Shown: positions 1 through 6,103 of the stretch, piece by piece
Layout: every line of letters starts with the position of its first letter
How positions within the stretch are numbered: the stretch's first letter is position 1
NCBI GenBank assembly: GCA_021806345.1
Contig: JAJZXP010000195.1
Span: forward strand, 1-7,191
Direction: 5' to 3'
Length of the DNA stretch: 7,191 nt
From: Thermoplasmata archaeon
GTDB lineage: Archaea > Thermoplasmatota > Thermoplasmata > Thermoplasmatales > Thermoplasmataceae
Position numbers and translations under genes: made by a program
Notes under the pieces: model-generated
The model's input: only the letters and a program-made list of their open reading frames with translations
What the model was told of the DNA's origin: nothing
Databases searched by the model: none

Positions 1-60
1 TCTTTTGCAGCAGAACTGATACATTATCTTCCTGGTTATAATCTACTTGAAATAAACTAA
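1..60 (+). CDS. C-terminal end of an unidentified protein (partial)
   Basis: The first frame of the window is open from base 1 and ends at the TAA at 58-60, giving 19 residues that end in YNLLEIN. The residue mix (aromatic and aliphatic, with a Gly-Tyr turn) looks like a normal protein end, and the stop lies 50 bases before the next gene, on the same strand. Too little is present to name a family. It could be chance, because 20 open codons at a window edge are not rare. Confidence 0.45.
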   Translation, partial: SFAAELIHYLPGYNLLEIN

Positions 61-74
61 AGAGACCCACTAAA

Positions 75-81
75 TTTATAT
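75..81 (+). promoter_or_regulatory. TATA-like box for the nucleotidyltransferase-like gene
   Basis: The bases TTTATAT lie about 33 bases before the ATG at 111. An archaeal start site about 25 bases downstream of this box would leave a leader of only a few bases, which fits the short-leader pattern seen elsewhere in the window. Confidence 0.4.
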
Positions 82-110
82 CCACTAATTAATGATCAAA
101 ATGACAAAGA

Positions 111-551
111 ATGATTCCGGATAATTTTATGGAAGTGATCAGGTTAATTCGCTCAAGGGTTCCAAAAGACGCAAAATGGGCAGTTGATGGAAGCACTTCA
201 CTTGCACTTCAGGGAATTGATGTAACACCAAATGATATTGATCTTCTGACGGATTCAGAGGGTGCAATAAGGATAGGAAATTCCCTAAGTGAATTCAATT
301 CAATCCCAGTGACCCATTCCAGCAACTCGAAATATGACTCATATTTTGGAACATTCAGGATCATGGAAATTCAAGTGGAAGTTATGGGAGACCTCAGAGT
401 TTATAGAAACGGTCAATGGAGTCCAGTGCAAAATCCTGACACAATAAGTATCATTGAAATTAACTTTCAAGATATCAACATCCCTGTTGTCTCATTAAAG
501 AACCAAGAAAAAAGTGGATACCTGGGTGAAAGAATGAAAAGAGAAAGATAA
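111..551 (+). CDS. Minimal nucleotidyltransferase-like protein
   Basis: A protein of 146 residues with the signature of the DNA polymerase beta-like nucleotidyltransferase fold. The Gly-Ser pair of the first motif is at residues 27-28 (DGSTSLALQG), the paired metal-binding acids D42 and D44 are in PNDIDLL, and a third acidic position is likely at E90 in the strand VEVMGD. The C-terminal part (SLKNQEKSGYLGERMKRE) resembles the closing helix found in small proteins of this superfamily. Such proteins transfer a nucleotide to a protein, tRNA or small molecule, and some act as antitoxins (MNT with HEPN partners). No HEPN-like neighbour is visible, so a toxin-antitoxin role is not supported and the substrate is unknown. 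The ATG at 111 is preferred because a TATA-like box lies at 75-81 and the frame of the ATG at 101 closes after eight codons. Confidence 0.75.
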   Translation: MIPDNFMEVIRLIRSRVPKDAKWAVDGSTSLALQGIDVTPNDIDLLTDSEGAIRIGNSLSEFNSIPVTHSSNSKYDSYFGTFRIMEIQVEVMGDLRVYRNGQWSPVQNPDTISIIEINFQDINIPVVSLKNQEKSGYLGERMKRER

Positions 552-615
552 AAATCTTCAACTCTCAGTGTTATTCATTTCGAGTTCAATTGAATTTACT
601 GTACAATAAAAAGTA

Positions 616-622
616 ATTTTTT
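616..622 (+). terminator. T-run, possible archaeal terminator
   Basis: A run of T residues about 65 bases after the nucleotidyltransferase-like gene and just before the next gene. Archaeal termination often relies on T-runs without a hairpin. The call rests on position and composition only. Confidence 0.3.
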
Positions 623-646
623 AGGATCATAAGCCATAACCATCTT

Positions 647-1114
647 ATGCACAATCATGGTGAAAGAAAACAGGACTCGATCAACATTAAGTATGTATTG
701 AGATTCATTGCAATCAGTTTTCTTTATTTATTAGCAGGGCTCATTGCCCTTATCTCCAGCATTGCTCAAATAATACAGATCACTCGTGATTCCATATTTA
801 TTCTCTGGTTTTTTGGATTCGTAACCATGATAATCTTCGGGCTTTCATACATGTTTGTATCAGGTCTTTCCAGGTCAAAAGCATTTGTTGGCAAAAGTAT
901 TAATTTCGAATTTTTCGCATTGAATACAGGAGTAATACTGTTTTTCTTAAGTTTCAACTTGCAAAGTTTTTACAGTTCACTTAAGCCATTGATACTTTTA
1001 GGATTATTCCTCATTCTCATTTCTGTGCTTGCGCACGTTTTTAACATAATTTACATGGTAAAAGGAAAAGAAAAAATTGCAAAGAATAAAAGCAGTCAAT
1101 CCGATGATTATTGA
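647..1114 (+). CDS. Four-helix membrane protein, loosely similar to part of a cytochrome oxidase subunit I-like fold
   Basis: A protein of 155 residues with four predicted membrane helices at about 16-41, 51-73, 85-107 and 114-137, a short N-terminal tail and a charged C-terminal tail (KGKEKIAKNK). The order of motifs, WFFGFVTMIIFGLSYMF in helix 2 and then NFEFFALNTGVILFF in helix 3, recalls the repeated pattern of heme-copper oxidase subunit I and NnrS-like proteins. However, the heme-ligating histidines expected there are absent: the only histidines are at residues 2, 4 and 130. A respiratory role is therefore not established. It could equally be an unrelated small membrane protein. No strong TATA box was seen at the usual distance from the ATG at 647. 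The gene runs directly into a possible small coupled ORF. Confidence 0.7.
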   Translation: MHNHGERKQDSINIKYVLRFIAISFLYLLAGLIALISSIAQIIQITRDSIFILWFFGFVTMIIFGLSYMFVSGLSRSKAFVGKSINFEFFALNTGVILFFLSFNLQSFYSSLKPLILLGLFLILISVLAHVFNIIYMVKGKEKIAKNKSSQSDDY

Positions 1115-1277
1115 CATTTCAAAAAATGGTGCAAAATATCCTGCTGCCTTCATTATATTGAAGAAACAGATGAGAACAAGCGGGTTGAATAATGCAATAT
1201 CAACGATTCCTGAAAGAGAAAAAGAAATTAAAAGAAATAGGTTCAATCATTTGATCAACGATCCCATTATGTCCTGA
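1104..1277 (+). CDS. Possible small hypothetical protein coupled to the membrane protein gene
   Basis: An ATG at 1104 lies inside the last codons of the four-helix membrane protein gene and opens a 57-residue frame that is basic and hydrophilic (for example PEREKEIKRNRF at its centre). The codons show a clear excess of purines in the first position, as in real genes, and the 11-base overlap with the upstream stop would permit translational coupling. Against it, the last 31 bases overlap the 3' end of the convergent DUF5680 gene, and an antisense frame over the same bases is also open. No family is recognised. Confidence 0.3.
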   Translation: MIIDISKNGAKYPAAFIILKKQMRTSGLNNAISTIPEREKEIKRNRFNHLINDPIMS

Positions 1278-1741
1278 AAGAACACTTCATCTCCTTGCTT
1301 TCTGACACTTTCCCTACCCACAAAATATGAATAGTCACCAACAAAATCAAACGTATATTCAAAGTCCCCTTCCAAAAATCTCTTCGGTCCACGGAATGGT
1401 ATTTTTACATCTGATGCTCTGAGTGCATTTTTCAGGAATGAATATATTGAGGTGACCTCCTCCTCTCCCATAATGCTTGAAACTTTACCCTGATATGACG
1501 TGCACCACACTGGCATATTTTTGTAGAAAATAACTTCTTTTCCGGGAGGCCATGTCCTACCTGCATACGCATCGTGATATCTCCAATCGCCTTCAACAAA
1601 TCTATACTCAACAAATCCTTGCAGCATCGGAGTCTTATTTCTATAAAGATTCCTTAGATCTGCAGGTGCTGCATAAGTATTCTGGTGTGCCTTCCAGATA
1701 AATTCCAGCAATGTATTAATATCAAAGTTAACCTCTATCAA
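1247..1741 (-). CDS. DUF5680 domain protein
   Basis: A protein of about 164 residues that matches the DUF5680 pattern through its whole length. It has an N-terminal helix ending in AHQNTYAAP, the block EYRFVEGDWRYHDAYAGRTW, the GKEVIFYKNMPVWCTSYQG strand pair, a helix ending FLKNALRAS, then PFRGPKRF, DFEYTF and the closing GDEVFFQD strand. DUF5680 occurs alone or fused to DNA-binding domains in bacteria and archaea. Its biochemical role is unknown, and here it stands alone. The TTG at 1741 is preferred as start: a TATA-like TAAATATT on the minus strand (1771-1764) is centred about 26 bases before it, and the family domain begins just after. An in-frame TTG at 1765 would add eight residues but lies within that box. 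The 3' end faces the + strand genes. Confidence 0.75.
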   Translation of the reverse strand: MIEVNFDINTLLEFIWKAHQNTYAAPADLRNLYRNKTPMLQGFVEYRFVEGDWRYHDAYAGRTWPPGKEVIFYKNMPVWCTSYQGKVSSIMGEEEVTSIYSFLKNALRASDVKIPFRGPKRFLEGDFEYTFDFVGDYSYFVGRESVRKQGDEVFFQDIMGSLIK

Positions 1742-1763
1742 TTTACATTTCGAATGAACTGTC

Positions 1764-1771
1764 AATATTTA
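1764..1771 (-). promoter_or_regulatory. TATA-like box for the DUF5680 gene
   Basis: The minus strand reads TAAATATT here, centred about 26 bases upstream of the TTG at 1741, the spacing expected for a leaderless archaeal transcript. The wider 1766-1982 gap separates divergent genes and also holds an AT-rich stretch around 1818-1834 that could serve as a promoter for either strand. Confidence 0.4.
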
Positions 1772-1982
1772 GGTTTATCCTCGTCTCGTCAAAGAGCTAG
1801 TTATCAGGTATTATTTTGATTTAATATTTATTGCTGTAAATTTTAAAGTCAAACTGGAACTAACCGGTAATTTGCACATTTCATCCAAAAAACTGTATCA
1901 TGCTATCTGTCTTGAAGTTCTCCGCTTAAGTATTCCACACAAACTCTAAGCAAATCCCGTCCGATTCATTGTAGCACTTACA

Positions 1983-2534
1983 ATGATTTCGAAAGTCAGG
2001 ATCGTTTGCAAAACCTCTGAAAACGTTATTAGAGATGATACTTATAATAGAATGGAGAGCCAGATGACCAAGCTGGATAATATTATAGAAGAAGCATGGA
2101 AACACAGAGAGATCCCAGATAAAATGAGAAAGGCATTTCAGGATTCATTCGAGACCTACAAAGAAAATCCAGTATATCTTTTCGAATATGCAAACGCCCT
2201 GGACTTCCTCGGGAAAGAGAGTGAGGCGATTCCCTTATACCAAAATGCGTTGGCGAAAGGGATTTCAGGCAAATTGATGAGGCAGGCTAAAATTCAGTTA
2301 GGGAGTTCTCTTAGTGTCATCGGTGAGAATGAAAAAGCCATATCAATTCTAGAAGAAGTGATGAAGGATACTGGAGATCCAGCTGCACTAGTTTTTTTGT
2401 GTATTGCTTTATTTAGATCAGGAGAAACTATAAAATCTCTGAGAAAGTCAATTGAATTCATCCTTTCAGAAAATCGAGGTTTACTGCCTGATTATAAAAT
2501 GACACTTGAACATTACCTCAGTGAAATATCATAA
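1983..2534 (+). CDS. Tetratricopeptide repeat protein (TPR_5-like)
   Basis: A protein of up to 183 residues built of helical pairs. Residues 62-93 (YLFEYANALDFLGKESEAIP and following) and 99-126 (KIQLGSSLSVIGENEKAISI) fit TPR units. The arrangement 'family-length-balance, equal-sized jump, QLGSSL' matches a small group of stand-alone TPR proteins (TPR_5/PF12688 type), which have about 160 residues. TPR units bind other proteins, and the partner is unknown. The longest start (ATG at 1983) is given, but ATG at 2052 (MESQMTKLDN) is about equally likely: a weak TATA-like GTTATTA is centred about 24 bases before it, and the first 23 residues of the long form do not look helical. There is no signal peptide. 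The gene is divergent from the DUF5680 gene. Confidence 0.7.
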   Translation: MISKVRIVCKTSENVIRDDTYNRMESQMTKLDNIIEEAWKHREIPDKMRKAFQDSFETYKENPVYLFEYANALDFLGKESEAIPLYQNALAKGISGKLMRQAKIQLGSSLSVIGENEKAISILEEVMKDTGDPAALVFLCIALFRSGETIKSLRKSIEFILSENRGLLPDYKMTLEHYLSEIS

Positions 2535-2537
2535 TTA

Positions 2538-2575
2538 CTTTCAGAAGATGCTGAAGCCTTTAAACACACTGAAAG
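2538..2575. repeat. Inverted repeat after the TPR gene
   Basis: The seven bases CTTTCAG at 2538-2544 are repeated in inverted form as CTGAAAG at 2569-2575. A shorter competing pair, TTCAG at 2540-2544 with CTGAA at 2551-2555, could form instead. The position just past the stop codon at 2534 would suit an RNA end structure, but the arms are short and no T-run follows. Confidence 0.25.
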
Positions 2576-2890
2576 CAGAATCACTTTATAAAATTGGTAC
2601 AGTCTTACATAGGTCGCTCCTGCTGCGGTCTTTATACTTGTAGTAACTGTCTGTTGGAGATTAGAGGCAGGGCCAAGTTTCTTATGGACCTCGAAAGAAT
2701 ATGGAACAAAGAGGAGTATGAACCTCTTAACAGGATTTAGTGTTCTCTCCTTTCAACTACAGTCATCACGAAATTCAAAACTTTACGGAGAAAAGAGCAG
2801 GAAAGAGTAAAAGCAAAATTGAAAGAGTAAGCTGAGGATCCATACTTATTAGGTTGTGGATAAAATGTGTATCACAGTCAAGTAGGCTAA

Positions 2891-3094
2891 CGCTGTTGGG
2901 AATTTGCCAGATATCTCAAAAGACGTTCAATATGGAAAAAACGGCTTATTTTTATGGCTTATAATTTAAATATGATGCCAGTGATAAGTAATGGGATTAA
3001 GATGGATGGAAAGTGAGTGCTTGAGTTGAAATATCAAATAGAAAGTACAGGCTGGCAAATAGTTAGAGTGGAGGAATATGATCCTGCGCATTAA
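2891..3094 (+). pseudogene. Possible remnant of a TnpB/OrfB-type transposase-associated gene
   Basis: Between the TAA at 2888 and the TAA at 3092 one frame is open for 67 codons except for a single TGA at 3014. The part after this stop reads VLELKYQIESTGWQIVRVEE and then YDPAH. It resembles the segment of IS605-family OrfB/TnpB that precedes the zinc ribbon (typically LxYKAExxGxxVxxVxPxxTS). The frame ends where the ribbon cysteines should begin, and the upstream part is not clearly recognisable, so this is at best a decayed fragment. No matching element ends were found. The similarity was judged by eye and could be chance. Confidence 0.3.
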
Positions 3095-3171
3095 CGTAAT
3101 TCGGAAACAGTTTGGGGTTGAATTATGTTTTGCAAAATCATTTCCCTTCAGCTGGAATCAAGTGAATCAAA

Positions 3172-4059
3172 TTGGCATTAGTCGAAATCAAAGATGTGCA
3201 TAAAAGATATTCTTTGGGCAAGATTGCTCTTAATGGCATTTCCTTAGATATAAATAGATCAGAATTTGTCGTGATTGCGGGTCCAAACGGAGCCGGGAAG
3301 ACAACACTTATGAAACTGCTTTATGGAGAATTGAACCCTGATAGGGGAAAAATAAAACTTGACGTACCAGTTGAGAGAATTGGTGTGATGCCTCAGGAAT
3401 TTACACTTTTCGAAGAACTCACTCTTCAAGAACACATCAATTATCTCACACTACTCAAGGGGATATCGAAGAAGAGATCTCTGGAAATAACTAGAGAAAT
3501 CGTTAAAAAACTTGGCTTAGAACAGGAAAGAGATACAATTATCCGGAATTTATCAGGAGGGCAAAAAAAGTTAGTCTGTTTCGGGCAGGCTCTGGCAGGG
3601 AACAATGAAATTCTAATTCTGGATGAACCCACTGCTGGTATCGACATAGAAAACAGAAATGCACTTCACACTTATCTTGGTGAACTCCGGAAATTGGGCA
3701 CCACTATATTGTACACAACACATTTTCTTGATGAGATAGAAGGTTTGGCCAGTAGACTGGTGATGTTAAACAAAGGTAGCATTATTTATGACGGCTCTCC
3801 AACTTCAATGGTGGAGAACCTCTATCATTCAAAGGTCGAAATTCCACATACTTTGAGGACTCTGAAATTCATCAAGAATTCTGGCTTCCAGTATACTGTC
3901 CTGGATGGTGAAATAAATGTATTCATTGGAAAAAATGAAATTTCCAGGATAAAAGAGCTTATAGATTGTGGGATTCCAGAGATCCAGCAAGGATTAAAGA
4001 TCACCAGACCTACACTGGAGGAAGGATATCTCAGTTTCATGAAGAAGATAGATACATGA
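3172..4059 (+). CDS. ABC transporter ATP-binding protein (ABC-2 exporter type)
   Basis: A protein of 295 residues with a complete nucleotide-binding domain. Walker A GPNGAGKTT is at 37-45, the Q-loop glutamine is Q75 (MPQE), the signature LSGGQ is at 127-131, Walker B with catalytic Glu is ILILDEP (D151, E152), a D-loop-like AGID follows, and the H-loop histidine is H184. Residues from about 215 form a C-terminal extension that ends in TLEEGYLSFM, a form common in ATPases of ABC-2 exporters. It would hydrolyse ATP at the cytoplasmic membrane face to drive the permease encoded next, whose ATG overlaps its stop codon (ATGA). The substrate cannot be inferred. The start is the TTG at 3172: an in-frame TGA at 3163 excludes a longer form, and the domain begins at residue 3. 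No strong promoter or Shine-Dalgarno sequence is seen. Confidence 0.92.
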   Translation: MALVEIKDVHKRYSLGKIALNGISLDINRSEFVVIAGPNGAGKTTLMKLLYGELNPDRGKIKLDVPVERIGVMPQEFTLFEELTLQEHINYLTLLKGISKKRSLEITREIVKKLGLEQERDTIIRNLSGGQKKLVCFGQALAGNNEILILDEPTAGIDIENRNALHTYLGELRKLGTTILYTTHFLDEIEGLASRLVMLNKGSIIYDGSPTSMVENLYHSKVEIPHTLRTLKFIKNSGFQYTVLDGEINVFIGKNEISRIKELIDCGIPEIQQGLKITRPTLEEGYLSFMKKIDT

Positions 4060-4793
4060 GATTTACGAACATCATAATAATTGGAAAAATATACGCAAAA
4101 TGGTTTTTCAGACGACCTCTCACATACATGTTCATTACTATATTCATGCCACTTTCAATAATAACTCCAATGTTGCTTCTTTCAAACCATTCTGAATGGC
4201 CCAGGGTTATTATTGGGGCTGCGATTTTTTCCGTAATAGGGGGTGGTATTGCAGATATTACCATGAATGTATCTTTCGACAGGAGGGAGGGAAGATTGCC
4301 TTTCTTTTTTACGAGACCAGTAACATCAATTGAATACATGTTAGGTATATTGGTCGGTGGTGGAGCATACACACTCGTGAGTGCGGGGATAATTCTAGCA
4401 GTGGGAGACGTCATTCTCGGGTTCACTTTTAATATATTTGATCTTCTCTTGTTTATTGGAATCGTTCTGTTCGCGTGGTTTATATCTTCAAACCTTGGCT
4501 TTGTGATTGCTTTGTATGGACCGAAAGACTACCGTTTGGCAAGTACACTTTCAGATTTCCTTCTATTTTCAATCACGTTTATCGCTCCAGTGTTTTATTC
4601 TATACAGGTCCTTCCCATTTTTTGGCAAAATATTTCTCAATATCTTTACACCACAGATCTTTCTCTTATCGCAAATAACGCCATCAATAACGGTCCCCTC
4701 CCGAATCCTTTACTTACCATCTCCCTTCCGGCTGCCTTTGGCGTTACTCTTTTTTTCATTTCAGTCAGGAAATGGAAATGGAAAACAATGTAA
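4056..4793 (+). CDS. ABC-2 type transporter permease
   Basis: A protein of 245 residues with about six predicted membrane helices, at roughly 23-43, 51-68, 93-118, 123-150, 160-183 and 213-236, as in ABC-2 family permeases. An amphipathic basic N-terminus (IYAKWFFRRPLTY) precedes helix 1, and a polar loop with SFDRREGRLPFFFTRPVT lies between helices 2 and 3, the usual cytoplasmic coupling region of this family. The ATG at 4056 overlaps the stop of the ATPase gene by four bases. This is the preferred start, although the frame is open upstream to 3966, because the extra residues would be encoded antagonistically to the ATPase frame. It would dimerise and work with the ATPase as an exporter of unknown substrate. 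The C-terminus is short and basic (KWKWKTM). Confidence 0.88.
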   Translation: MRFTNIIIIGKIYAKWFFRRPLTYMFITIFMPLSIITPMLLLSNHSEWPRVIIGAAIFSVIGGGIADITMNVSFDRREGRLPFFFTRPVTSIEYMLGILVGGGAYTLVSAGIILAVGDVILGFTFNIFDLLLFIGIVLFAWFISSNLGFVIALYGPKDYRLASTLSDFLLFSITFIAPVFYSIQVLPIFWQNISQYLYTTDLSLIANNAINNGPLPNPLLTISLPAAFGVTLFFISVRKWKWKTM

Positions 4794-4798
4794 ATAAT

Positions 4799-4870
4799 AT
4801 GGAAAAAGAAGTAGGAGAACTGGTTAAAATGAACAATGTGAAGAAAGCGGTTGGTATTGGAAATCTATAG
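4799..4870 (+). CDS. Possible 23-residue ORF after the permease, perhaps a gene fragment
   Basis: Six bases after the permease stop an ATG opens a short frame of 23 residues (MEKEVGELVKMNNVKKAVGI plus three) that ends at TAG. Just beyond, a shifted frame reads GLSYLRRIAHNSE, so the two together could be the start of a former gene broken by a frameshift. The charged N-terminus and later hydrophobic residues are compatible with a small membrane protein made with the transporter. No family is recognised, and a frame this short may be meaningless. Confidence 0.2.
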   Translation: MEKEVGELVKMNNVKKAVGIGNL

Positions 4871-4929
4871 GTCTCTCCTATCTGAGACGAATCGCACATA
4901 ATTCTGAGTAAAGATAAGGGATCACAAGG

Positions 4930-5019
4930 TTATAAGATTCTAAAATAGAAAACTGTTAGAATGGTAATACTTTCTGATTCGCACTCATTGATCAACCAAA
5001 CTTTGAAAATAAATCATTA
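4930..5019 (+). pseudogene. Tiny ORF with promoter-like box, start resembles a phosphoesterase
   Basis: TTATAAG at 4930-4936 is centred 28 bases before an ATG at 4961. The frame encodes 19 residues beginning MVILSDSHSLINQ and stops at TAG (5018-5020). The start resembles the first strand and metal-binding Asp-x-His of calcineurin-like phosphoesterases (usually hhhSDTH), after which the frame fails. It may be the surviving head of a lost gene, or chance. An inverted repeat, ATTCTAA at 4937-4943 with TTAGAAT at 4956-4962, lies between box and ATG, where a regulator site could sit. Confidence 0.25.
4937..4962. repeat. Short dyad between TATA-like box and tiny ORF
   Basis: ATTCTAA (4937-4943) and its exact inverse TTAGAAT (4956-4962) are separated by 12 bases. 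The position over the expected transcription start of the tiny ORF at 4961 would suit an operator. AT-rich DNA yields such pairs by chance. Confidence 0.25.
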
Positions 5020-5041
5020 GTTGGTTTCGCTTAAATCATTA
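5010..5041. repeat. Direct repeat TAAATCATTA with 22-base spacing
   Basis: The ten bases TAAATCATTA occur at 5010-5019 and again at 5032-5041. The 22-base period is about two helical turns, so both copies face the same side of the DNA. It lies about 130 bases before the DUF973-like gene. A regulator pair-site or chance are both possible. Confidence 0.3.
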
Positions 5042-5145
5042 ATCAAGGCAGAATAAATCAATTCGATCTTAATGTCCTGCGTTCAGGAAAAGAATACAGA
5101 AACACAATTCTAATATTTTTCCACATTGACTTTATAGGAAAATTG

Positions 5146-5153
5146 TTTAATAA
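5146..5153 (+). promoter_or_regulatory. TATA-like box for the zinc-ribbon/DUF973 gene
   Basis: TTTAATAA is centred about 24 bases before the ATG at 5173, as expected for a leaderless archaeal gene. A second TATA-like TTTATAGG at 5131-5138 lies farther upstream and would give a leader of roughly 15 bases. An in-frame TTG at 5143 would place the start inside or before these boxes and is therefore rejected. Confidence 0.45.
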
Positions 5154-5172
5154 TATATTTCATTTAGTCACT

Positions 5173-5979
5173 ATGACAAATTTCTGTCAGCAATGCGGAT
5201 TTAGAAATGAAGCAAATGCAAGCATGTGTGCAAATTGTGGGTCCTCACTAACAACCCCATCATCATCTCCATTTGGAAATTATAAGAATGATAAAGTTTT
5301 CCTGGAGGGAATAATAAACCTGAGATATTACACATTAATTGGGCTTCTTTCCATAGTATCTGGAATAACTTTGGATTTCCTCACACTTAGGAAATTTTCT
5401 TACACCTATCTAATTGGTCCTGTTGGTTCAACCTTTAGTGGTATATCTATAAATAGATACAGTTCAAGCAGTTTATTTGCTTATTCAGAAATTGTTCTGG
5501 TAGTCTCGGTTATCCTCTCGCTGTTTGGATTATACATGCTTTATAAAGGATTCAATATAATAGAAAAAGTAGAATCTCGGGTTTCCCTGGGAAAGAAAGG
5601 TGCGATTATTGAATTTATCGGATTAATGCTGGTTATTCCATTAATAATTGCATTAATCTCACTACTTATTCCTGCATTATCTTCCAGCAGTGCTTCCACT
5701 CCCGGCAGTTTCCCCGGATTGAACTTAAGCACCATTATTGGAATTGCATTTATGTTGATAATAGCAGCAATAATCATCATAATAGGAGCTATAGCAATTC
5801 TAATTGGTTTATTCAGGGTTGGAGAAGTATTTGGTAGTACTCTGGTGGAGGTTGGCGCAATTCTTACATTATTCCTCGGAGCTATTGGAACAATTTTATT
5901 GTTTATAGGATTCACCAATATCATTAACAATCTGAAGAAAAATGAGCAAAATGGCAAAAGTGAAACTTCCATAAATTAG
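5173..5979 (+). CDS. Zinc-ribbon membrane protein, DUF973-like
   Basis: A protein of 268 residues counted from ATG 5173. The N-terminus is a compact zinc ribbon with C5/C8 and C19/C22 (FCQQCG, MCANCG), followed by a Ser/Pro linker at about 24-38. The remainder has about five predicted membrane helices at roughly 53-72, 105-128, 145-169, 187-213 and 226-250, with a variable Ser/Gly-rich external segment (170-183) between the third and fourth. This order, and phrases such as YKGFNIIEKV and FRVGEVFGSTLVEVGAILTL, match the archaeal DUF973 family of unknown function. The ribbon should face the cytoplasm and bind a partner or nucleic acid, which is inferred. It is transcribed alone, with a T-run (6001-6005) after it. 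Confidence 0.82.
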   Translation: MTNFCQQCGFRNEANASMCANCGSSLTTPSSSPFGNYKNDKVFLEGIINLRYYTLIGLLSIVSGITLDFLTLRKFSYTYLIGPVGSTFSGISINRYSSSSLFAYSEIVLVVSVILSLFGLYMLYKGFNIIEKVESRVSLGKKGAIIEFIGLMLVIPLIIALISLLIPALSSSSASTPGSFPGLNLSTIIGIAFMLIIAAIIIIIGAIAILIGLFRVGEVFGSTLVEVGAILTLFLGAIGTILLFIGFTNIINNLKKNEQNGKSETSIN

Positions 5980-6000
5980 TCAAAGGTCGTATCATCAATA

Positions 6001-6005
6001 TTTTT
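6001..6005 (+). terminator. T-run after the DUF973-like gene
   Basis: Five T residues in an AT-rich stretch 22 bases beyond the stop codon, a plausible archaeal termination signal. There is no hairpin. Confidence 0.3.
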
Positions 6006-6103
6006 CAAATTCTCTGCGCTTTTGTGTATTAAATTGATTTCTCTGATTCTGGTTAATTCCTCGCTTCATTACATTGATGCACAGAAATCTATTAATTCTG
6101 TTG

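Larger units (their letters stand above)
2535..3171. other. 637-base stretch without an intact gene; broken frames
   Basis: No convincing full-length gene is present. TATA-like sequences occur at 2559-2564 (TTTAAA), 2585-2591 (TTTATAA) and 2631-2636. One open frame from 2573 to the TAG at 2740 encodes 55 residues with a cysteine-rich SCCGLYTCSNC followed by a charged helix (KFLMDLERIWNKEEYEPL) and has no clear start. Further pieces in other frames, with stops between them, suggest former coding DNA. The piece at about 2891-3091 is listed separately. The minus strand shows nothing gene-like. The ABC transporter genes begin at the right edge. Confidence 0.5.

Noticed and set aside
363..378. TGGAAATTCAAGT shared with 7079-7091
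   Set aside because: Both copies encode the common residues EIQV in unrelated genes; 13 bases can match by chance and the flanks differ.
1004..1246. Minus-strand ORF of 80 residues with hydrophobic segments, starting at TTG right after the DUF5680 stop
   Set aside because: Its last third is antisense to the membrane protein gene, and the opposite + strand frame has the better codon pattern. The hydrophobic look is expected for the antisense of lysine- and glutamate-rich coding DNA.
1239..1249. GGTTCAATC resembling a tRNA T-arm box
   Set aside because: No acceptor stem, D-arm or anticodon arm could be built around it on this strand.
3078..3203. 41-codon + strand ORF overlapping the start of the ATPase gene, with GGAGG-like bases before its ATG
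   Set aside because: It overlaps the certain ATPase gene in another frame and has no recognisable domain or coding pattern.
3966..4055. Longer permease start 30 codons upstream
   Set aside because: This would lie within the ATPase gene in another frame. The ATG at 4056 gives the normal family length and a coupled ATGA overlap.
5143..5172. TTG start ten codons before the zinc-ribbon protein
   Set aside because: TATA-like boxes lie at and before this point, and the ribbon begins directly after the ATG at 5173.
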